DNA of 64,000 nucleotides from Flavobacterium johnsoniae (GTDB lineage: Bacteria > Bacteroidota > Bacteroidia > Flavobacteriales > Flavobacteriaceae), in the NCBI RefSeq assembly GCF_001879205.1, contig NZ_MLFK01000011.1, positions 232,263 through 296,262 of the forward strand. Reading direction: 5' to 3'. The position numbers and the translations under genes were made by a program. This document shows, piece after piece, positions 62,103-64,000 of the stretch; positions within the stretch are counted from its first letter, which is position 1, and the number at the start of each line of letters is the position of its first letter. The notes under the pieces were generated by a model. The model saw only the letters and a program-made list of their open reading frames with translations. It was not told where the DNA came from and ran no database searches.

Positions 62103-64000
62103 ATGAGAACTAAATCTACTCTAAAAGAAGTAGGGAAATTGATTAAAGGTTGTAAGTATATTTTCCTATTTCGCAAAAACAATCCGAATGAAGTGTTTCT
62201 TAAAATGAGATTAAAATTTCTTTTAATTCTAATTTTAAGTTTTTCGTTCTATTGTTCTACAGTATCGGCACAGGAAATTCCTGTGCGAATTGGAAATACT
62301 CTACCGGCAGGTAAGGTAACGTCTAAAAGTACAGCAAAAACAGCAGAAGTCAGTGCGCTTGCAGCTGTTGCCGGTTCGATTGATGTTGCTAATGCAGCTG
62401 CAGGTTATAACGGCTATAATGCTGATCAATTAGTTCGTAATGTACTTACATCGGGCTGTTTAACTATTAGCAATGTTCGTTTTGGTTATTATAAGAAAAA
62501 TAATAACAACACCTGGACGTGGAACAACCACAGCTGGTCAACGACTGCAGGAAACCGACAATTGGGTTATTACAGCAAAGGCTCATCCACTTTTCCTATC
62601 GATGAAGGTTTGCTTTTATCTACCGGAAGAATTAGTTCGGCGATGGGTCCTAACACCTACACGAACAAAACGGACGAAATGGTAGACGAGGCAAGCGATC
62701 CTGATTTAACCACAATTTCCGGTAAAACAATGCATGATGCGTCTATATTGGAATTTGAATTTATTCCGGATGGAAATCTTGTCGAGTTTAAGTTTGTATT
62801 TGCTTCCGAAGAATATCTTGAATATGTTCATACGAATTACAACGATGCTTTCGGATTCTTTTTAAGCGGTTTTGGAATTACCGGACCTTATACCAACAAT
62901 GCCATAAACCTGGCACAATTGCCAAATGGCGACGCGGTAACGATTAATAATATTCACTCCGCAGGAACAAATGTTGACAATGTTTCTTTTCCAGATCATA
63001 ATGTTGCTTATTACTCTAATAATCCATTAGGTTCTGCAACAATGGAATTTGACGGATCAACCGTTGTTTTAACGGCAACTTATGCTGTTACTCCAGGCAA
63101 AAACTATAAAATAAAAATGGCTATTGCCGATGCATACGACCAGAAATGGGATGCAGGCGTATTTTTGAAAGCTAAAAGTTTTGCAACAAATACACTGGTA
63201 ATTACAAATCCGGCTCCAATATGTGCTAACAGCACAACCAATATTACTTTACCGGCAATTACAGCCGGAAGTACTTCAGGTTTAACATTTAGTTATTGGC
63301 AAGATGCTGCGGCAACTATTCCGTATACAACGCCAACTGCTGCTACTGTTGGAACTTATTACATTAAAGGGTTAAACACTCAATCCGGATGTTATGATAT
63401 AAAACCTGTTGTAGTAAGCCAAGCTAATATTATTATAACAGAAACAACGGCATCACACTTAGATGTAAAATGCAAAGGCGCAACAACTGGATCTGCAGCT
63501 GTAACAGCTTCAGGCGGAACAGCTCCTTACACTTATTCATGGAATACTGCTCCGGTACAAACTACTGCAACTGCAAGTAATTTGCCTGCTGGAACCTATA
63601 CTGTAACTATTACCGACTCAAAAGGCTGCAGTAACACTAAACAAGTTGTAATAACAGAACCTTCCACTGCTTTATCTGCCACGACTTCACAAGTCAACAT
63701 CAATTGTTTTGGAGGTGCGACAGGTTCAGCAACTGTAACCGCATCTGGCGGTGCAGGTCCGTATACTTACTCTTGGAATACATCTCCGGTACAAACAACG
63801 GCCACTGCTTCAAACTTGACCGTTGGAACTTATACTGTAACGATTAAAGATGCAAATCTTTGTACACTTACTAAAACTTTTACGATCACACAGCCAACCG
63901 CTGCTTTAGCCCTGGCCGCTTCATCTAAAACTAATGTAACTTGTTTTGGCGCAAGCACTGGAACGGTAACTGCCGGAACAGTAACAAATGCAGTGGGAAC
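62103..64000 (+). CDS. large SprB-repeat surface adhesin with choice-of-anchor L domain (partial, C-terminus off window)
   Basis: More than 630 residues are visible. An extended N-terminus precedes a signal-like stretch ending TVSAQE; the second in-frame ATG at 62205 would give a normal-length signal peptide. A choice-of-anchor L domain (about residues 90-350, with VFASEEYLEYV) is followed by a linker with paired Cys. SprB-type Cys-containing repeats of about 78 residues then follow (NCFGGATGSATVTASGG ... GTYTVTI). Three units have begun by the window end. Similar proteins are T9SS-exported gliding or adhesion filaments. Confidence 0.88.
   Translation, partial: MRTKSTLKEVGKLIKGCKYIFLFRKNNPNEVFLKMRLKFLLILILSFSFYCSTVSAQEIPVRIGNTLPAGKVTSKSTAKTAEVSALAAVAGSIDVANAAAGYNGYNADQLVRNVLTSGCLTISNVRFGYYKKNNNNTWTWNNHSWSTTAGNRQLGYYSKGSSTFPIDEGLLLSTGRISSAMGPNTYTNKTDEMVDEASDPDLTTISGKTMHDASILEFEFIPDGNLVEFKFVFASEEYLEYVHTNYNDAFGFFLSGFGITGPYTNNAINLAQLPNGDAVTINNIHSAGTNVDNVSFPDHNVAYYSNNPLGSATMEFDGSTVVLTATYAVTPGKNYKIKMAIADAYDQKWDAGVFLKAKSFATNTLVITNPAPICANSTTNITLPAITAGSTSGLTFSYWQDAAATIPYTTPTAATVGTYYIKGLNTQSGCYDIKPVVVSQANIIITETTASHLDVKCKGATTGSAAVTASGGTAPYTYSWNTAPVQTTATASNLPAGTYTVTITDSKGCSNTKQVVITEPSTALSATTSQVNINCFGGATGSATVTASGGAGPYTYSWNTSPVQTTATASNLTVGTYTVTIKDANLCTLTKTFTITQPTAALALAASSKTNVTCFGASTGTVTAGTVTNAVG
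63460..64000 (+). repeat. 234-bp tandem coding repeat (SprB-type) in the adhesin gene
   Basis: The words GGAATACTGCTCCGGTACAA (63541) and GGAATACATCTCCGGTACAA (63775) are 234 bp apart, giving a 78-residue period. At least two full units and the start of a third are present. Confidence 0.8.

Overview
This window is chromosomal DNA of a Bacteroidota member, most probably a Flavobacterium (family Flavobacteriaceae). It is AT-rich and has Bacteroidota-type promoters (a -7 box TAnnTTTG, sometimes with a -33 TTTG). Other lineage markers are a type IX secretion (T9SS) sorting domain, SprB-type adhesin repeats, a fused E1 alpha/beta 2-oxoacid dehydrogenase, DUF3822 next to rsmD, and an ECF sigma/FecR/STN-domain cassette. 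I see no tRNA, rRNA, transposase, integrase, phage gene or CRISPR array. One structured RNA is certain: RNase P RNA (rnpB) on the minus strand at 50441-50767.

Layout. 1-1760: an AraC-type regulator diverges from a small orphan gene and a TolC-type channel that runs off the left edge. 1782-9244: a complete RND efflux system (outer membrane factor, pump, adaptor) led by a DUF2480 gene, all on the minus strand, diverges from a five-cysteine SufR-like regulator with a perfect inverted repeat over its predicted transcription start. 9252-10831: a YheT-type hydrolase and a GNAT acetyltransferase. 11009-16350: a plus-strand cluster of DUF6134 protein, sterol-desaturase-family hydroxylase, small ORF, ECF sigma factor, FecR anti-sigma factor and an STN-domain surface protein with 16-residue repeats in place of the usual TonB receptor. 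16499-29577: mostly housekeeping and envelope genes (SIMPL protein, rhomboid, lipid acyltransferase, secreted GH128-like glucanase, glmM, acpH, ggt, ClC, uvrA). 30180-43155: LOG-family hydrolase, an outer-membrane pseudo-M1 peptidase, fused E1, kdsB, a beta-propeller protein, ygiD, a RecD-like helicase, DUF3822 and rsmD. 43239-50402: an OMP/TonB-plug receptor divergent from a histidine kinase/response regulator pair, then ketopantoate reductase and a dicarboxylate symporter. 50895-57338: BON and LysM stress proteins, dnaX with an apparent -1 frameshift, two redox enzymes and a frameshifted Crp/Fnr regulator. 57455-64000: a TMEM175-type channel, a polyphosphate operon (sixA-ppk1-ppx) and the start of a very large SprB-like adhesin.

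The most interesting signals are these. (1) dnaX carries an in-phase A AAA AAG slippery heptamer inside an A10 run; a -1 shift gives a long tau form and no shift gives a short gamma form. (2) The sigma/anti-sigma cassette ends in a non-canonical STN plus repeat plus barrel protein and sits beside a lipid-hydroxylase-like gene. (3) A putative Fe-S-sensing regulator, its operator-like palindrome and a DUF2480-RND pump operon form one locus. (4) An M1-peptidase-like outer-membrane protein has both zinc histidines of HExxH changed to Phe. (5) The spacers are seeded with several families of palindromic non-coding repeats. The two apparent frameshifts (dnaX and Crp) both lie in homopolymers, so sequencing or assembly error must be excluded first.
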